DNA of 8,347 nt from Chloroflexota bacterium. Its GTDB lineage: Bacteria > Chloroflexota > Anaerolineae > 4572-78. Position 1 is the stretch's first letter. Each line of letters begins with the position of its first letter. The stretch lies in contig JAJRUC010000398.1 of assembly GCA_024278015.1 (NCBI GenBank), positions 1 to 8,347 of the forward strand. Reading direction: 5' to 3'. The translations under genes were made by a program, and so were the position numbers. The notes below the pieces were generated by a model, which saw only the letters and a program-made list of their open reading frames with translations, was not told where the DNA came from and did no database searches. Positions 6,463 through 8,347 of this stretch are shown here, one piece after another.

Positions 6463-8346
6463 TTACCCGGATTGAGCCTCGCGCTCCAACTGCCATTCAA
6501 CCAGCCCTTTCAGGGCGCCGGTGGGGCAGGCATCCACGCAGTTGCCGCAAAAAACGCAGGTGGTGTCGGGCATACCGTCATTGAAGAAAGTAGTCACGTG
6601 GCTTTCGAGGCCCCGCCCGCCCCACGTCAGGGCGAAGGTGTTTTGCACGTCTGCGGCGCACACCTGAATGCAGCGCCAGCACATGACGCACTGCGAGTAG
6701 TCCCGAATATAAAAGGGGTTGTCGTGCAAAACGGGGAAGGCCCGTTTTACACCGCCGGAAAAGCGCGTCGTATCGGCCCGGTATGCTTTAATTTGGGCCT
6801 GAATTTCCGGCGCGTCGCGCAGGTCTACGGTAGAGGCCAGCAATTCCAGAATGACCTTGCGGGCCGTTTGCACCCGCTCGCTTTCCGTATCGATGGTCAT
6901 GCCTTCGGCGACGGGCGCGACGCAGGCCGGTTGCAAATTGCGTTGGCCCTCAACTTCGACGGTACACAGGCGGCACACGGCGGGCGGCGTAAGCGACGAA
7001 TGCCGGCAAATGGTAGGAATTTCTACCCCGACAACGCGGGCCGCCTCTAAAATTGTACTCCCCGCGTCCGCTGTGACCGCTTGCCCGTTAATGGTGATGG
7101 CTATCAATTGGTTCGCGTCTGTGGTCATGCCTGTCCTGTCCTTTGTCGTCTCTTGCGGCGCATGGGCGCGACGCATCGCGCCCCTACTATCGTCTCTTTC
7201 GGCGCAGGGGGGCGACGCATCGCGCCCCTGCAAATTTACCCGCAACAGCTCCGGCCAGCGATTGGCCGCATCGGTCACGGCCCAGCCCGCCGCCTGCCCC
7301 AGGCCGCAAATGCTGGTGTCGGTCATCACCCGGGCCAGTTCCAGCAAGGTCGAATCGTCTTCCGGGCGGCCCTGCCCCTGCGCCAGTCGATGCAGAATTT
7401 CGGCCTGGCGCTGCGTACCCATCTGGCAGGGATAGCACTTGCCGCAACTTTCGTGAGCAAAAAACGCGCCGATGGTGGCTAAAATCCGGCGCAAATCGAC
7501 GGCATCGTCAAAGACTATCATTGTGCCCGCGCCGATAGTGCCCCCCACCCGCCTGAAATCTTCAAAGGTGATGGGCGTATCGATGTGTTCCGGCAGTAAA
7601 AATGTGCCCGCCGCGCCGCCGGTCAGCACCCCTTGCAACGCGCGGCCTTCGGCCGGCCCGCCGGCCAGGTCAAAAATCAGGTGGCGCAGCGGCACGCCGA
7701 AAGGGACTTCGTACACGCCGGGCCGTTGCACCGAGCCGCTGACGGCAAAGAGTTTTGTGCCCGCCGATTGGGGCGTGCCCAGAGCGTTGTACCAGCTTCC
7801 GCCATGAATGATGATGGGCGGCACTTTGGCAAAGGTCTCGACGTTGTTGATGGCCGTGGGGCAACCCCACAGCCCGGCGGTGGTGGGAAAAGGCGGGCGC
7901 AGGCGCGGAAAGCCGCGTTTGCCCTCGATGGATTCCATCAGGGCGGTTTCTTCGCCGCACACGTAGGCCCCCGCGCCCCGGCGCACGGCAATGCGACATG
8001 AAAAGCCGCTGCCCTGAATATCTTCGCCCAGCCAGCCCGCTTCTTCCAGCCGGTTCACGGCGTTGACAAAGCGCTCGTAGCCGGAACGATGTTCGCCGCG
8101 CACGTAAATAAATCCCTGGGCCGCGCCCACCGCGTAACAGCCAATCATCAGCCCTTCCACCACCCGAAAGGGGTCGCCGTCCATCAAAACCCGGTCTTTA
8201 AACGCGCCCACTTCGCTTTCATCGGCGTTGCAAATAACGTAACGCGGGCCGGGCGGATTATCGGCGGTAAAGGCCCATTTCATGCCGGTGGGGAAGGCCG
8301 CGCCGCCGCGCCCCACCAGCCTGCTTTGCTTCACGGCCTCAATTAC
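6463..8346 (-). CDS. Second NuoF/HoxF-like subunit fused in frame to a HoxU-like Fe-S protein (5' end outside window)
   Basis: One open frame runs from the right edge to TAA 6465-6463 (627 visible residues). The first ~395 residues are a NuoF-type NADH/FMN subunit: GRGGAAFPTG, CNADESEVGAFKDR, GAGAYVCGEETALMESIEGKRG, and [4Fe-4S] ligands in ESCGKCYPC plus CGLGQ. A ~35-residue linker (RDASPP...RRAHAPQETTKD) follows, encoded mainly by two 28-nt palindromes. From Met 7128 comes a 221-residue HoxU-like part: [2Fe-2S] Cys41/52/55/69 and two [4Fe-4S] sites Cys147/150/153/157 and Cys191/194/197/201. It resembles FdhA residues 1-204 but lacks the His-Cys3 ligands (STVDLRDAPEI replaces SDHPLNCVIC). Likely a diaphorase feeding a hydrogenase or formate dehydrogenase catalytic subunit encoded to the right, or an alternative branch of FdhA. 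It could equally be two genes if translation starts at 7128. The N-terminus is missing, so an N-terminal thioredoxin domain cannot be judged. Confidence 0.85.
   Translation of the reverse strand, partial: VIEAVKQSRLVGRGGAAFPTGMKWAFTADNPPGPRYVICNADESEVGAFKDRVLMDGDPFRVVEGLMIGCYAVGAAQGFIYVRGEHRSGYERFVNAVNRLEEAGWLGEDIQGSGFSCRIAVRRGAGAYVCGEETALMESIEGKRGFPRLRPPFPTTAGLWGCPTAINNVETFAKVPPIIIHGGSWYNALGTPQSAGTKLFAVSGSVQRPGVYEVPFGVPLRHLIFDLAGGPAEGRALQGVLTGGAAGTFLLPEHIDTPITFEDFRRVGGTIGAGTMIVFDDAVDLRRILATIGAFFAHESCGKCYPCQMGTQRQAEILHRLAQGQGRPEDDSTLLELARVMTDTSICGLGQAAGWAVTDAANRWPELLRVNLQGRDASPPCAERDDSRGAMRRAHAPQETTKDRTGMTTDANQLIAITINGQAVTADAGSTILEAARVVGVEIPTICRHSSLTPPAVCRLCTVEVEGQRNLQPACVAPVAEGMTIDTESERVQTARKVILELLASTVDLRDAPEIQAQIKAYRADTTRFSGGVKRAFPVLHDNPFYIRDYSQCVMCWRCIQVCAADVQNTFALTWGGRGLESHVTTFFNDGMPDTTCVFCGNCVDACPTGALKGLVEWQLEREAQSG
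7126..7144 (-). promoter_or_regulatory. Internal ribosome site and start for the HoxU-like part
   Basis: On the minus strand AGGA (7137-7134) lies five bases before ATG 7128-7126, with a second AAAGGA at 7144-7139. Homology to HoxU and FdhA N-termini begins right after this ATG (ITINGQAV), so it is probably the ancestral start and may still be used. Confidence 0.6.
7160..7187. repeat. 28-nt palindrome inside the coding frame, copy 1
   Basis: The inner arms GCGA/TCGC with a CGCA loop and right arm GCCCCTAC match the family; the left arm GCATGGGC carries two changes from GTAGGGGC. With its flank it forms a 44-bp tandem unit with 7204-7231 (shared TCGTCTCTT-type flank). Confidence 0.8.
7204..7231. 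repeat. 28-nt palindrome inside the coding frame, copy 2
   Basis: Same family, 44 bp from the previous copy: GCAGGGGG-GCGA, loop CGCA, TCGC-GCCCCTGC, with one unpaired position. It begins just after the last recognisable NuoF residues (ELLRVNLQ). Confidence 0.8.
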
Positions 8347-8347
8347 C

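Overview
This window holds five protein genes or gene parts. On the minus strand is a NAD-linked formate dehydrogenase cluster. Converging on it from the left edge, on the plus strand, is the C-terminal half of a multihaem cytochrome c of the hydroxylamine oxidoreductase (HAO) family. The coding style (GC-rich, strong GGAGG ribosome sites, ATGA overlaps) is bacterial. The 28-nt GTAGGGGC...GCCCCTAC hairpins, together with this gene set, suggest an anaerobic or facultative Chloroflexota-type bacterium (Anaerolineae or a relative). That placement is recalled and inferred, not tested.

Layout. Positions 3-785 (+) carry the HAO-like cytochrome tail with four CxxCH motifs. Positions 786-1134 are a convergent intergenic region built from a 190-bp direct duplication; each copy carries the last codons of the cytochrome gene, a bidirectional terminator hairpin and two 28-nt palindromes. 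Positions 1135-4008 (-) encode the formate dehydrogenase catalytic subunit. It is interrupted at 2878-2880 by an in-frame TGA that is very probably selenocysteine, followed by a SECIS-like hairpin. Positions 4005-5615 (-) encode a NuoF-like NADH/FMN subunit and 5612-6157 (-) a NuoE-like [2Fe-2S] subunit. Positions 6158-6462 are a leader/promoter region with an inverted repeat. Positions 6463-8346 (-) are a second NuoF/HoxF-like subunit, cut by the window edge, running without a stop through two palindromes into a HoxU-like iron-sulfur protein.

How they work together. NuoE, NuoF and the selenocysteine-containing FdhA are translationally coupled and together make a soluble formate dehydrogenase: formate is oxidised at the Mo/W-Sec site and electrons run through a chain of Fe-S clusters to FMN and NAD(P)+, possibly reversibly or with electron bifurcation. 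The upstream HoxF-HoxU-like protein is a second diaphorase module whose Fe-S part resembles the N-terminus of FdhA but has lost one cluster site. It may be an alternative electron branch for the same enzyme or belong to another enzyme encoded beyond the right edge. The HAO-like cytochrome is a separate transcription unit acting on nitrogen compounds outside the cytoplasm.

The points most worth a second look are the selenocysteine codon (ordinary gene callers would split this gene in two), the fusion of two subunits through palindromic repeats, the covarying palindrome family, and the tandem copy of the cytochrome gene's tail with its terminator.
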